This document shows, in pieces, positions 18,615 to 28,671 of a DNA stretch of 52,050 bases; position 1 is the stretch's first letter; each line of letters starts with the position of its first letter. The notes under the pieces are model-generated. The model was given only the letters and a program-made list of their open reading frames with translations, ran no database searches and was not told the DNA's origin. This stretch comes from Paramuribaculum sp. (lineage in GTDB: Bacteria; Bacteroidota; Bacteroidia; Bacteroidales; Muribaculaceae), in contig JAIDJW010000143.1 of assembly GCA_029052015.1 (NCBI GenBank), forward strand, positions 1-52,050. The letters are read 5' to 3'. The translations under genes were made by a program, and so were the position numbers.

Positions 18615-20369
18615 TCAGTCTATGCCGAGGTCTTTCTTGATAACCTCGATTTTGGCATCGGCGGCTGCGGTTGCAGATTCATAATCTGCCGCCTCAGTCA
18701 TCTTGCCGCGCACCTCGACATAGAACTTGATTTTGGGCTCTGTGCCTGAGGGACGCACGGATATCTTGGTGCCGTCCTCGGTGAAATACTGTATCACATT
18801 CGAGGTTACAGGCATATCCATCTTGACTGTATTGCCCGAAACCGCATCGGTAGCGGAGAGTGTCTCGTAGTCCTTGATTGTGATAACCGGGCTGCCACCG
18901 ATAGATTTGGGAGGATTTGCACGGAAATTCTTCATTATTTCCTGAATCTCCTCTGCGCCTTTTTTGCCCTGACGCACCAGCGAGATACCGGCTTCGCGTG
19001 AGAAACCGTACTTGATATATATATCCTGAAGCATCTGCATGAAGTTCATGCCGCGCTCCTTTGCCCAGGCTGCGGCCTCGGCGAGAAGCGAAACTGCGGA
19101 GACAGCGTCTTTGTCGCGCGCGAAATCTTCGGCAAGAAATCCGTAGCTTTCCTCGCCGCCGCCGAGATAGCGGGCGGTGTTTTCGTGGTCGCGTATCACT
19201 GCGGCAATCCATTTGAAGCCGGTGTAGCAGTCAAACATCCGGATATTGTTTTTGTCCGCGATGCTCTTGATTGTTTCGGTGGTTACGATTGTCTTGACAA
19301 TGTATTCATTACCGGTGAGCTTGCCGAGCTCGGCATTACGGGTCATGATGTAGTTGAGAAGAATCATCACAATCTGGTTGCCGTTTAGCAGCACATATTC
19401 GCCGGCAGCGTTGCGGGTTACTGCGCCGACACGGTCGGCATCGGGGTCAGAAGCCATCACAAGGTCGGCGCCTACCTCTTTGGCCTTGGCGATAGCCATT
19501 GCCATTGCGGAGGGCACTTCGGGATTAGGCGAGGCAACTGTGGGGAAGTTGCCGTCGGTGATATCCTGCTCCGGCACATGGATGATATTTGTAAAGCCGT
19601 AATTGGCAAGAGACTCCGGTATGAGATTCACTCCGGTACCATGAATCGGGGTGTAGACAATCTTCATGTCGTGGTTTGCCTTGACAGCGTCAGGGCTGAG
19701 CTGGAGACCCTTGATTGCGGCGAGGAATGCATCGTCGACTTCCTTGCCGATGATTGTTATGTTGGACTTGTCGCCCTTGAATTTGATTTCGTCAACTCCT
19801 TTGATTCGGCCTACATGGTCAATGATATTGGTGTCGTGCGGAGCGATAATCTGAGCGCCGTCTTCCCAATAAGCCTTGTAGCCGTTATATTCCTTGGGGT
19901 TGTGGCTTGCAGTGATATTAACACCGCTCTGACAGCCGAGGTGACGGATAGCGAACGAGAGCTCCGGAGTGGGACGGAAGCTGTCGAAGAGGTACACCTT
20001 GATGCCGTTTGCTGAGAATATGTCGGCAACAATCTCGGCAAAAAGCCGGCTGTTGTTGCGCACGTCATGACCTACGGCTACCGAAATCTGCGGCAGATCT
20101 GCAAATGCCTCCTTGAGATAATTTGCGAGACCCTGTGTGGCAGCGCCTACAGTATAGATATTCATGCGGTTAGAGCCCACGCCCATAATGCCGCGCAGAC
20201 CGCCGGTGCCGAATTCAAGGTCCTTATAGAATGCTTCGATTAATTCTGTGTTGTCTTCCGCCTCAAGCATACGCTTCACTTCCGCGCGGGTGTTGTCGTC
20301 ATAGCCTTCAGAGAGCCATACCTGAGCTTTGGCTTTCACTGCGTCAAGCAGTTCCTTGTTATTTTCCAT
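18615..20369 (-). CDS. phospho-sugar mutase (phosphoglucomutase/phosphomannomutase family)
   Basis: 584 aa; FGTGGLRGIMGVGSNRMN, catalytic TASHNP, DPDADR metal loop, GGGEESYG, RPSGTEPKIKFY. Confidence 0.93.
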   Translation of the reverse strand: MENNKELLDAVKAKAQVWLSEGYDDNTRAEVKRMLEAEDNTELIEAFYKDLEFGTGGLRGIMGVGSNRMNIYTVGAATQGLANYLKEAFADLPQISVAVGHDVRNNSRLFAEIVADIFSANGIKVYLFDSFRPTPELSFAIRHLGCQSGVNITASHNPKEYNGYKAYWEDGAQIIAPHDTNIIDHVGRIKGVDEIKFKGDKSNITIIGKEVDDAFLAAIKGLQLSPDAVKANHDMKIVYTPIHGTGVNLIPESLANYGFTNIIHVPEQDITDGNFPTVASPNPEVPSAMAMAIAKAKEVGADLVMASDPDADRVGAVTRNAAGEYVLLNGNQIVMILLNYIMTRNAELGKLTGNEYIVKTIVTTETIKSIADKNNIRMFDCYTGFKWIAAVIRDHENTARYLGGGEESYGFLAEDFARDKDAVSAVSLLAEAAAWAKERGMNFMQMLQDIYIKYGFSREAGISLVRQGKKGAEEIQEIMKNFRANPPKSIGGSPVITIKDYETLSATDAVSGNTVKMDMPVTSNVIQYFTEDGTKISVRPSGTEPKIKFYVEVRGKMTEAADYESATAAADAKIEVIKKDLGID

Positions 20370-20463
20370 ATAGGGTTAAAGTTTTAAGATGATGTCAGAT
20401 TTGTGGTATGTCACAAATTTACAGCAATTTCATGAAACGGCAAGCATTGCCACCCCTAAAAAA

Positions 20464-20504
20464 CAAAAAAAAGAATCTCCGGCTCGGAGATGAGCCGGAG
20501 ATTC
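20464..20504 (-). terminator. rho-independent terminator downstream of OmpA-family gene
   Basis: GAATCTCCGGCTC (20473-20485) / GAGCCGGAGATTC (20492-20504) followed by a T-run on the minus strand. Confidence 0.9.
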
Positions 20505-20543
20505 CGAAGTTGTCACTTATATAATTCTTACGAGATTTCTCTC

Positions 20544-21740
20544 TTAGGGCTGGGTGAAGATTACGATGCGGTTCCAGTCATTTGTGTCGTAAGGCTGAAC
20601 ATCGCTGCCGTTAGCCTGGATGGTGAGTCTTGATGAGTCGATACCGTAGTTTACAAGGGCGTCAACTACTGACTGGCCGCGGCGCTGTGAGAGCTCCATG
20701 TTGTATGCTGCAGAACCGGTGTCTTCGTCAGCATAGCCCTGCACGATTACGTTTGCATTGGGGTTAGCCTTCATCCATTCAGCCACATTGTAGACATTGA
20801 CCATTTCCTCGTCAGAGATTGCCGCGCTGTTGATTTTGAATCGTACGGTTGCGAGCATGGGAGTCTGAACAACCACTTCCTGGGCAACTACTTCGGGGCA
20901 CGGGAGCTGAGCTTCTGCGGCAGCAAGAGCGGCAGCCGTTGTGGCGAGTTCGCCGCGAAGGTCATTGACCTGATTGTTGAGAGAGTTGATGTATCCGAGG
21001 TATTCGCAGGGATTGTATGATTTGAATTCACGTCCGCCGATATTGAAGAGGAAGCCGCCGTATGCGCTAACATTAGCCTCGATGGGGTCGCCGGAAGCGA
21101 CATTGTTGAAGTTATCGCCGTAGAAGTTCACACGACCTTCCGCAAAGAAATCAACATACTTGCAGAGACGGAAGCGGAGCTGAATACCTGCTGACACGGG
21201 AAGAGCCCATTCTTTAGTCTTGCGGTGACCGTCGCCGTCAGGAATGCTTGCGGTGGCGGGATCAAAGCCCCAGGTATATGTGCCGCCCACACCGACAAAC
21301 GGAATGATACTGAACACGCGGTCGGATTTCACACCACCGATAGAGTTGAACATATCCCACATAAGGTCGGCGTTCGCGTTAGCCATATTGATGTGGTCTT
21401 TAGTCACCCAGTCAAGGTGGAGCTTGCCGTAGTATCCGGTGATACGGAATCCCAGATAGGGGCTGAACCAGCGACCGAAGCCGACATTGTACATCGCTGT
21501 GATGTGGCGTTTGCTGTCACCCTTGTTCAGGTAGTGGTCAACGTATGGCACCTGCATTCCGGCGCCCAACTGGATAAACCAGTTATCTTTCCATGATGAA
21601 CTGTAAACGGGTTTGCAGTTGACTGGAACTTCGGTGACAACCGTTTCCTCCACAACTACAGCTTCCTGAGCCTCTGCATAGTTGGCTGAGAGCAGCATTC
21701 CGCCGCATCCCACAATCGCTAAAAGAAGGTTCTTTTTCAT
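20544..21740 (-). CDS. OmpA family outer membrane protein
   Basis: 398 aa; signal peptide, N-terminal beta-barrel, C-terminal OmpA-like domain (VIVQGYADEDTGSAAYNMELSQRRGQSVVDAL). Confidence 0.88.
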   Translation of the reverse strand: MKKNLLLAIVGCGGMLLSANYAEAQEAVVVEETVVTEVPVNCKPVYSSSWKDNWFIQLGAGMQVPYVDHYLNKGDSKRHITAMYNVGFGRWFSPYLGFRITGYYGKLHLDWVTKDHINMANANADLMWDMFNSIGGVKSDRVFSIIPFVGVGGTYTWGFDPATASIPDGDGHRKTKEWALPVSAGIQLRFRLCKYVDFFAEGRVNFYGDNFNNVASGDPIEANVSAYGGFLFNIGGREFKSYNPCEYLGYINSLNNQVNDLRGELATTAAALAAAEAQLPCPEVVAQEVVVQTPMLATVRFKINSAAISDEEMVNVYNVAEWMKANPNANVIVQGYADEDTGSAAYNMELSQRRGQSVVDALVNYGIDSSRLTIQANGSDVQPYDTNDWNRIVIFTQP

Positions 21741-21970
21741 TTCTCTCGTAAATTTTAATGAAACTTATTGTTAATGTTTTCTTTTTTGTCGTGCCACGGG
21801 GGATAACCTTGATAACCGTGCCGTGGGCGGCATTTTGATTTTATAACATTATCTCATTTTTTTTGTTCGGCAGTGTTCTGCACTTTTTTTCGTTTTTGCC
21901 GTTTTTTTCAGACTGATTGGAGTTTTCTCACTACCTTTGCACCTTAATAATAGAAGACAACCAGCAAGTG

Positions 21971-23137
21971 ATGCAAAAAAAACATATAGCCGTTATAGGC
22001 AGCACCGGATCGATAGGCACCCAGACCCTTGATATTGTTGCCCAGCGACCCGAAAAATTCGCTATCAGCGTGCTCGCCGCAGGAAGCAATGTCGAGCTCC
22101 TAATCAAGCAATCGCTCACGCATCGCCCCGCTCTCGCCATCATTGCCGACGAATCGAAATACAAAATCCTCAAAGAGGCTCTCGAACCGGCAGGCATAGC
22201 CACCGCTGCCGGAGCCGGAGCGCTCGCTGACGCGATGGAACGGGAGGATTTTTCGACCGTTGTAACTGCAACCGTCGGCTACAGCGGTCTTGAGCCCACC
22301 ATACGCGCCATACGCGCCGGCAAGGACATCGCTCTCGCCAACAAGGAGACCCTTGTGGTTGCAGGCGAGCTGATTACACGCCTGCTCAGCACCTCCCCCT
22401 CCTCCATTCTCCCTGTCGATTCGGAGCATTCAGCCATCTACCAGTGTCTGGTAGGCGAGGACCCCGCTACAGTCGACCGCCTCATCATCACTGCCTCCGG
22501 CGGTCCTTTCCGCACTCATTCCGCCGAGCGGCTTGCCAGAGTGACAGTTGCCGACGCACTAAAGCATCCCAACTGGAATATGGGCAACAAAATCACCATC
22601 GACTCGGCAACGATGCTCAACAAAGCCTTTGAAATCATCGAGGCCCGATGGCTCTTCGGCATCCCTGCCCAAAGAATCGAGGCTGTTGTGCATCCGCAGA
22701 GCATAATCCACTCTATGGTACAATTCTGTGACGGAGCGGTAAAGGCACAGCTCGGACTCCCAGACATGCATCTGCCCATCCGCTATGCTCTCGGCGACGG
22801 AATGCGCATTGACGCACCCGAACGCCGGCTCACCATTGCCGACTATTCGTCGCTGACGTTTGAAAAACCGGACACCGAGCGCTTCCCCTGCCTCGGACTG
22901 GCATACCGCGCGCTTGACGAAGGCGGCACCACAGCCTGCACCGTCAATGCCGCAAACGAAATAGCTGTTGCGGCATTTCTCCGGGGAGAAATCAGCTTTC
23001 TGGACATTTACCGCGTAATCGAAGCCACTCTCGGCACCACCGGCTTTATTGCCAAACCCGGCTACGAGGATTATGTGGCCGTCAATACCGAAGCGCGCTC
23101 AAAAGCGCAAGAAACCATCAAAAAAATCATTATCTGA
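21971..23137 (+). CDS. dxr: 1-deoxy-D-xylulose 5-phosphate reductoisomerase
   Basis: MQKKHIAVIGSTGSIGTQTLDIV; LANKETLVVAGELI; PVDSEHSAIYQCL; NMGNKITIDSATMLNKAFEIIEARWLF. Start at 21971 preferred over 21917. Confidence 0.96.
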   Translation: MQKKHIAVIGSTGSIGTQTLDIVAQRPEKFAISVLAAGSNVELLIKQSLTHRPALAIIADESKYKILKEALEPAGIATAAGAGALADAMEREDFSTVVTATVGYSGLEPTIRAIRAGKDIALANKETLVVAGELITRLLSTSPSSILPVDSEHSAIYQCLVGEDPATVDRLIITASGGPFRTHSAERLARVTVADALKHPNWNMGNKITIDSATMLNKAFEIIEARWLFGIPAQRIEAVVHPQSIIHSMVQFCDGAVKAQLGLPDMHLPIRYALGDGMRIDAPERRLTIADYSSLTFEKPDTERFPCLGLAYRALDEGGTTACTVNAANEIAVAAFLRGEISFLDIYRVIEATLGTTGFIAKPGYEDYVAVNTEARSKAQETIKKIII

Positions 23138-23139
23138 CA

Positions 23140-24507
23140 ATGGAGACATTTCTCATAAAAGCCGCACAGCTCATTGTAGCCTTGGGCATGCTCGTGATTA
23201 TTCATGAATTCGGCCACTACATTATAGCGCGCGCGTTCGGCATCAAAGTCGAGAAGTTTTACCTGTTTTTCAACCCCTGGTTTTCGCTTGTCAAATGGAA
23301 ACCGAAGAAAAAAACGGTGAAATATGACAAACACGGCAATGAAAAAGCCTCGTGGCGTGACACCGAATACGGCATCGGCTGGGTGCCGCTCGGAGGCTAT
23401 GTCAAAATCGCCGGCATGATTGACGAGAGTATGGACAAGGAGCAGATGGCACTGCCCGCGCAGCCGTGGGAGTTCCGCTCCAAGCCTGCATATCAGCGCC
23501 TGCTCGTGATGCTCGGAGGCGTGATTTTCAACTTCATACTCGCCATAATCATCTACGCCGGCATCGCATGGCACTGGGGCAACAAATACATTCCACTCGA
23601 CACCGCTTACGAGGGCATGGATTTTGTGCCCGCGGCACAAGCAATCGGATTTCGCAACGGCGACATACCTCTAAGCGCCGACGGCGAGAAGATTGACGCC
23701 TCAAAAAGCGACTTCATGTACCGCATGGCATCGGCAAAGGAAGTAACAGTGCTCCGCAACCACACCGACACCGTAAGCATAGCCATTCCCTCCGACTTTG
23801 TGCTCAAGCTCAACGACAGCGAAGGGTTTATGGCACTGCGCATACCTGTGTTCATCGCGCGCCTGCAGCCCGGCGAGGCGGCACAGAAGGCAGGACTCGC
23901 CGAGAATGACAGGATTATTGCTGTCGGCAACACCCCCACTCCATCATACCGCGAGCTCACCGAGGCCCTTCTTGACCATGCCGGAAAGGAGTGCGACATC
24001 ACTGTGGAGAGAGACGGCCGGAGAGAGGTATTCCGCGCAACTCCGTCCGAAGGGGGCAAGCTCGGATTCCAGCTCAAGAGCCCCGAAGAGGTATACCCCA
24101 CAATAAGTGTGAAATACGGCATATTCGAATCAATACCGCAAGGATGGACTATCGGCACCACCACCCTCGCCAACTACGTGAGCTCGATGAAATATGTTTT
24201 CACCTCGGAGGGCGCGCAGAGCCTTGGCGGCTTCGGAGCAATAGGCAACCTCTTCCCCGAGAAGTGGAACTGGTATAGCTTCTGGCAGATAGCAGCATTT
24301 CTGTCTGTAGCGCTCGCCTTCATGAACATCATTCCCATTCCGGCGCTTGACGGCGGCCATGTGATGTTCCTGCTCTATGAGGTGATAAGCCGGCGCAAAC
24401 CGAGCGAAAAGGTGATGGAATACGCCCAGTATGCAGGCATGGCATTCCTGCTTCTGCTGCTTGTGTATGCCAACGGCAACGATCTTTTCAGGGCATTCAT
24501 AAAATGA
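23140..24507 (+). CDS. rseP: RIP metalloprotease RseP (site-2 protease, M50)
   Basis: HEFGHY zinc-binding motif near N-terminus, central PDZ, C-terminal NIIPIPALDGGH. Confidence 0.93.
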   Translation: METFLIKAAQLIVALGMLVIIHEFGHYIIARAFGIKVEKFYLFFNPWFSLVKWKPKKKTVKYDKHGNEKASWRDTEYGIGWVPLGGYVKIAGMIDESMDKEQMALPAQPWEFRSKPAYQRLLVMLGGVIFNFILAIIIYAGIAWHWGNKYIPLDTAYEGMDFVPAAQAIGFRNGDIPLSADGEKIDASKSDFMYRMASAKEVTVLRNHTDTVSIAIPSDFVLKLNDSEGFMALRIPVFIARLQPGEAAQKAGLAENDRIIAVGNTPTPSYRELTEALLDHAGKECDITVERDGRREVFRATPSEGGKLGFQLKSPEEVYPTISVKYGIFESIPQGWTIGTTTLANYVSSMKYVFTSEGAQSLGGFGAIGNLFPEKWNWYSFWQIAAFLSVALAFMNIIPIPALDGGHVMFLLYEVISRRKPSEKVMEYAQYAGMAFLLLLLVYANGNDLFRAFIK

Positions 24508-25697
24508 ACAATATGAATTATAAGACTATAAGACTGCGCCGCGGCAAGGAAGAGTCGCTGAAGCGCTTCCATCCCTGGGTGTTTTCCGGAGCCATAGAAA
24601 CTATGGAGGACGGCATTGAGGAAGGCGACATAGTAAGAGTTGTATCCTCAACAGGCGAGCCCCTCGGCACCGGGCATTTTCAGATAGGGAGCATAGCGGT
24701 GAGAATGCTTGACGGCAGCGACACCGCCATTGACGAGGATTTTTACCGCTTGCGCCTGGAAAAAGCCTGGAAGTTACGCGAATCGCTTGGTCTTACAGCC
24801 GACCCCGAGGCTGCGTTCAGGCTCGTACACGGCGAAGGAGATTTTCTGCCCGGACTGATTGTTGACATCTACGGCTCCACAGCCGTTATGCAGGCACACA
24901 GCCCCGGCATGCATTTTGCCCGCAACACCATCGCTTCCGCTCTTACCACCCTTGACGGCGGCAGAGTACGCAACGTGTACTACAAATCAGAGACCACACT
25001 CCCTTACAAAGCGAGTCTTGACCCGCAGAACCAGTATATAATCGGAGGTTTTGAAACCGATATAGCCATTGAAAACGGCCTGAAGTTCCGGGTCGACTGG
25101 CTCAAAGGGCAAAAAACCGGGTTCTTTGTTGACCAGCGCGACAACCGCTCCCTGCTCGAGCGCTACAGCCGCGGCAAAAAGGTGCTCAATATGTTCTGCT
25201 ACACCGGCGGATTTTCAGTATATGCGATGCGCGGAGAGGCCGAGAGAGTTGTTTCAGTGGACAGTTCTGAAAAAGCTATCAGCCTCACCGAAGCAAACAT
25301 AGCGCTCAATTTTCCGGAAGACAAGCGTCACACCGCAGTGGCAGAAGATGCATTCAAATACCTCTCTGCCATGCAGCCTGGCGAATTTGACCTCATTGTC
25401 CTTGACCCGCCGGCATTCGCCAAGCACCGCGGAGCCATCAAAAACGCGCTCCGCGGCTATCAGCGCCTCAATGCCAAAGCCATTGAAAAAATAGCTCCCG
25501 GCGGGGTACTCTTCACTTTCTCATGCTCTCAGGCCATAAGCCGGGAGCAGTTCAGGCTCGCGGTATTCTCAGCAAGCGCACAGACCGGGCGCAAGGTGCG
25601 CATACTTCACCAGCTCACCCAGCCCGCCGACCATCCCGTAAACATCTATCATCCCGAAGGCGAATATCTCAAGGGACTCATATTATATATAGAATAA
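24504..25697 (+). CDS. class I SAM-dependent rRNA methyltransferase (RlmI-like)
   Basis: N-terminal PUA-like region; VDQRDNR, VLNMFCYTGGFSVYA, LDPPAFAKHR, SCSQAI motifs; 4-nt overlap with rseP. Confidence 0.9.
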   Translation: MNNMNYKTIRLRRGKEESLKRFHPWVFSGAIETMEDGIEEGDIVRVVSSTGEPLGTGHFQIGSIAVRMLDGSDTAIDEDFYRLRLEKAWKLRESLGLTADPEAAFRLVHGEGDFLPGLIVDIYGSTAVMQAHSPGMHFARNTIASALTTLDGGRVRNVYYKSETTLPYKASLDPQNQYIIGGFETDIAIENGLKFRVDWLKGQKTGFFVDQRDNRSLLERYSRGKKVLNMFCYTGGFSVYAMRGEAERVVSVDSSEKAISLTEANIALNFPEDKRHTAVAEDAFKYLSAMQPGEFDLIVLDPPAFAKHRGAIKNALRGYQRLNAKAIEKIAPGGVLFTFSCSQAISREQFRLAVFSASAQTGRKVRILHQLTQPADHPVNIYHPEGEYLKGLILYIE

Positions 25698-25699
25698 CA

Positions 25700-27703
25700 A
25701 TGAAACCATTCTTTATCCGGGCTGCCGCCGCACTGACGATAGCCTGCACTTGTTCAGCTATGGCAACAGAAAAAAAAGAATTTAATTATGTTGTAGACCG
25801 CTTTGCCGACATAGAGGTGCTCCGCTACACTGTGCCGGGTTTCGAGAGCCTGCCCCTGCAACAAAAAAAGCTTGTGTACTATCTCACTGAGGCCGCTCTC
25901 TACGGCAGAGACATACTCTGGGACCAGAACAACAAGCACAACCTCGCGCTCCGCTCCCTCCTCGAAAATATCTATACCGGATATGCCGGCGACCGTAACA
26001 GCGCCGACTTCAAGGCATTCGAGACATATCTCAAGCAAGTGTGGTTTGGCAACGGCATCCATCACCACTATTCGATGGATAAATTCACTCCCGGCTTCAG
26101 CCGTGAGTTCATTACCGCCGAAATCGCGAAACTTCCCGCCAATAAAAAGCCTGCCGACACCGAAACGCTCCTCAAGGTGATTTTTGACCCTTCGTATATG
26201 GCAAAGAAAGTCAACCAGGCCGAGGGCGCTGACCTTATCGCCACTTCGGCAAGCAACTTCTACGAGGGTGTTAGCCAGGCTGAGGTTGAAGCCTATTATG
26301 CAGCCCGCAAGGACACTACAGACACCACTCCCGTGATGCATGGCCTTAACACCCGCATCACCAAGGACGCAGCGGGCAATATCGTCGAGCAGACCTACCA
26401 TGTGGGCGGCCTATACTCGCCGGCAATCGAAAAAATCGTGGAAATGCTCGGCAAAGCCGCTGAAAACGCGGAAAATGCGAAGCAGCGAGCCGTCATTGAC
26501 AAGCTCATCGAATTCTATCGCTCCGGCGACCTCAAGCAATTTGACGAATATTCCATTCTGTGGACCGGCGACACCGACTCCCGCGTGGACTTCATAAACG
26601 GATTTATCGAGAGCTACGACGACCCCCTCGGCATGACCGGCTCCTGGGAATCTATCGTAAACTTCAAGAATCTCGAAGCCTCGCACCGCACGGAAGTAAT
26701 CAGCGGCAATGCCCAGTGGTTTGAGTCCAACTCACCTGTCGACCCCCGTTTCCGCAAAGACGAGGTAAAAGGAGTGACAGCAAAGGTTATCACCGCAGCT
26801 ATTCTTGCCGGCGATTCCTATCCCGCCACACCGATAGGCATCAACCTGCCCAACTCCAACTGGATACGCGCCACTCACGGCTCAAAGAGCGTCACAATCG
26901 AAAACATAACCCAGGCTTACGACGAGGCTTCACATGGCAACGGATTCAACGAGGAATTTGTTGACGACGCCGCCATGCGTGACCTCATGGACAAATATCT
27001 ATTTATCACCGACAATCTCCACACCGACCTCCACGAATGCCTTGGTCACGCTTCCGGAAAGCTTCTGCCCGGAGTGGACCCCGACGCTCTCAAAGCACAT
27101 GGCTCTACCCTTGAGGAAGCACGCGCCGACCTGTTCGCCCTTTACTATCTCGCCGACCCCAAACTCATAGAGCTCGGCCTCATTGACAACCCCGACGCCT
27201 ACAAGGCACAATACTACAAATACCTTCTCAACGGCCTTATGACACAGCTCATGCGCATCGAGCCCGGCAAGGATGTTGAAGAAGCCCACATGCGCAACCG
27301 CAAGCTCATATCCGAATGGGTGCTTGAAAAAGGAGCTGCCGACAATGTTGTTGCCCTCGAGAAAAAAGATGGCAAAACATACGTCAAAGTCAACGACTAC
27401 CCCGCTCTGCGCAAACTGTTCGGCGACCTCCTCGGAGAAATACAGCGCATCAAGAGCGAAGGCGACTATGACGCAGGCGCCGCCCTCGTTGAGAAATACG
27501 CAGTCAAAGTAGACCCGACCCTCCACCGCGAGGTTCTTGACCGCTATGCCACCCTTTCAATCGCCCCCTACCGCGGATTTGTCAATCCGGTCTACAAGAC
27601 TGTAACCGACAAAGACGGCAACATCACAGATGTGACGGTTGAATACACAGAAGACTATATTCCGCAGATGCTACGCTACTCGGGCAATTACTCCACCCTA
27701 TAA
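25700..27703 (+). CDS. dipeptidyl peptidase III family (M49) peptidase, secreted
   Basis: HECLGH zinc-binding motif plus downstream EEARAD; signal peptide from ATG at 25700 (MKPFFIRAAAALTIACTCSAMA). Confidence 0.9.
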   Translation: MKPFFIRAAAALTIACTCSAMATEKKEFNYVVDRFADIEVLRYTVPGFESLPLQQKKLVYYLTEAALYGRDILWDQNNKHNLALRSLLENIYTGYAGDRNSADFKAFETYLKQVWFGNGIHHHYSMDKFTPGFSREFITAEIAKLPANKKPADTETLLKVIFDPSYMAKKVNQAEGADLIATSASNFYEGVSQAEVEAYYAARKDTTDTTPVMHGLNTRITKDAAGNIVEQTYHVGGLYSPAIEKIVEMLGKAAENAENAKQRAVIDKLIEFYRSGDLKQFDEYSILWTGDTDSRVDFINGFIESYDDPLGMTGSWESIVNFKNLEASHRTEVISGNAQWFESNSPVDPRFRKDEVKGVTAKVITAAILAGDSYPATPIGINLPNSNWIRATHGSKSVTIENITQAYDEASHGNGFNEEFVDDAAMRDLMDKYLFITDNLHTDLHECLGHASGKLLPGVDPDALKAHGSTLEEARADLFALYYLADPKLIELGLIDNPDAYKAQYYKYLLNGLMTQLMRIEPGKDVEEAHMRNRKLISEWVLEKGAADNVVALEKKDGKTYVKVNDYPALRKLFGDLLGEIQRIKSEGDYDAGAALVEKYAVKVDPTLHREVLDRYATLSIAPYRGFVNPVYKTVTDKDGNITDVTVEYTEDYIPQMLRYSGNYSTL

Positions 27704-27736
27704 TATATATAGGTGTATTCCGGAATTGCCAAAATA

Positions 27737-27774
27737 AACAACAGGGCTGTCATCACGACAGCCCTGTTGTTTTT
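27737..27774 (+). terminator. rho-independent terminator downstream of DPP III
   Basis: AACAACAGGGCTGTC (27737-27751) - ATCAC - GACAGCCCTGTTGTT (27757-27771) followed by TTT. Confidence 0.88.
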
Positions 27775-27960
27775 AACCTTAAATCTAATACCATGAAAAA
27801 ACACAGTGCAAATATAGTAATTATACACTTACAACGCCGCTACACACAGACAGTTCGGAGGCAATCATATTATTAACATTTTTTAATGCAACGCTCTTAT
27901 CGCCGTTTTGTAACTTTACAGCGAAAAGAATATTCTTACAACATAACACCCTCATAGCTG

Positions 27961-28671
27961 ATGAGAATTAAAATACTGGTAATCGACGACGAAGAAGCAC
28001 TGTGCGAGATACTTAAATTCAATCTTGAGAAAGAAGGATACGAAGTCGATTGCTGTTATAGCGCCGAAGAAGCGCTTGAACTGGATCTGTCCGGCTATTC
28101 ACTCATGATTGTCGACATTATGATGGAGCGCCTGAGCGGATTTGACTTTGCAAAAAGAGTGCACAACAATGCTGCCACCGAATATATCCCCATACTATTC
28201 TGCTCCGCCCTTAACGGCGAGGACGACATTGTCATGGGGCTGAACATCGGTGCTGACGATTATATAACCAAACCTTTTGTGATAAGCGAAGTGCTCGCCC
28301 GCGTGCGTGCCGTGCTCCGTCGCAACAAAGCTCCCCGTCAGTGGTCACTAAATCCCGGCAACGGTATTTACGAACCGGACATAACCTTCGAGAATCTGCG
28401 TATAGACCAGAACGAGAAGCTGTGCTACCTCAACGACACGGATGTCAATCTCACCAAAACCGAATTTGACATACTGCTGTTTCTCCTCAACCACCGCAAC
28501 CGCATCTACTCACGCGAAGAGATTATCCGTCAGGTGTGGAACAGCGAGGTGGTTGTCACCAACCGCACCATCGACACCAACATAGCTCGCCTGCGCAAAA
28601 AGATAGGACCTTACGGCAACAATATCATCACACGCCTCGGATTCGGTTATGGTTTCAAAGAGACGGTCTAG
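27961..28671 (+). CDS. OmpR-family response regulator
   Basis: Receiver domain (VIDDEEAL; VDIMME; KPF) and winged-helix C-terminus (TKTEFDILLFLLNHRNRIYSREEIIRQVW). Confidence 0.93.
   Translation: MRIKILVIDDEEALCEILKFNLEKEGYEVDCCYSAEEALELDLSGYSLMIVDIMMERLSGFDFAKRVHNNAATEYIPILFCSALNGEDDIVMGLNIGADDYITKPFVISEVLARVRAVLRRNKAPRQWSLNPGNGIYEPDITFENLRIDQNEKLCYLNDTDVNLTKTEFDILLFLLNHRNRIYSREEIIRQVWNSEVVVTNRTIDTNIARLRKKIGPYGNNIITRLGFGYGFKETV

Noticed and set aside
27793-27876. 27-codon ORF (MKKHSANIVIIHLQRRY...) upstream of the response regulator
   Set aside because: Too short, no RBS or conservation evidence available from sequence alone; probably chance.
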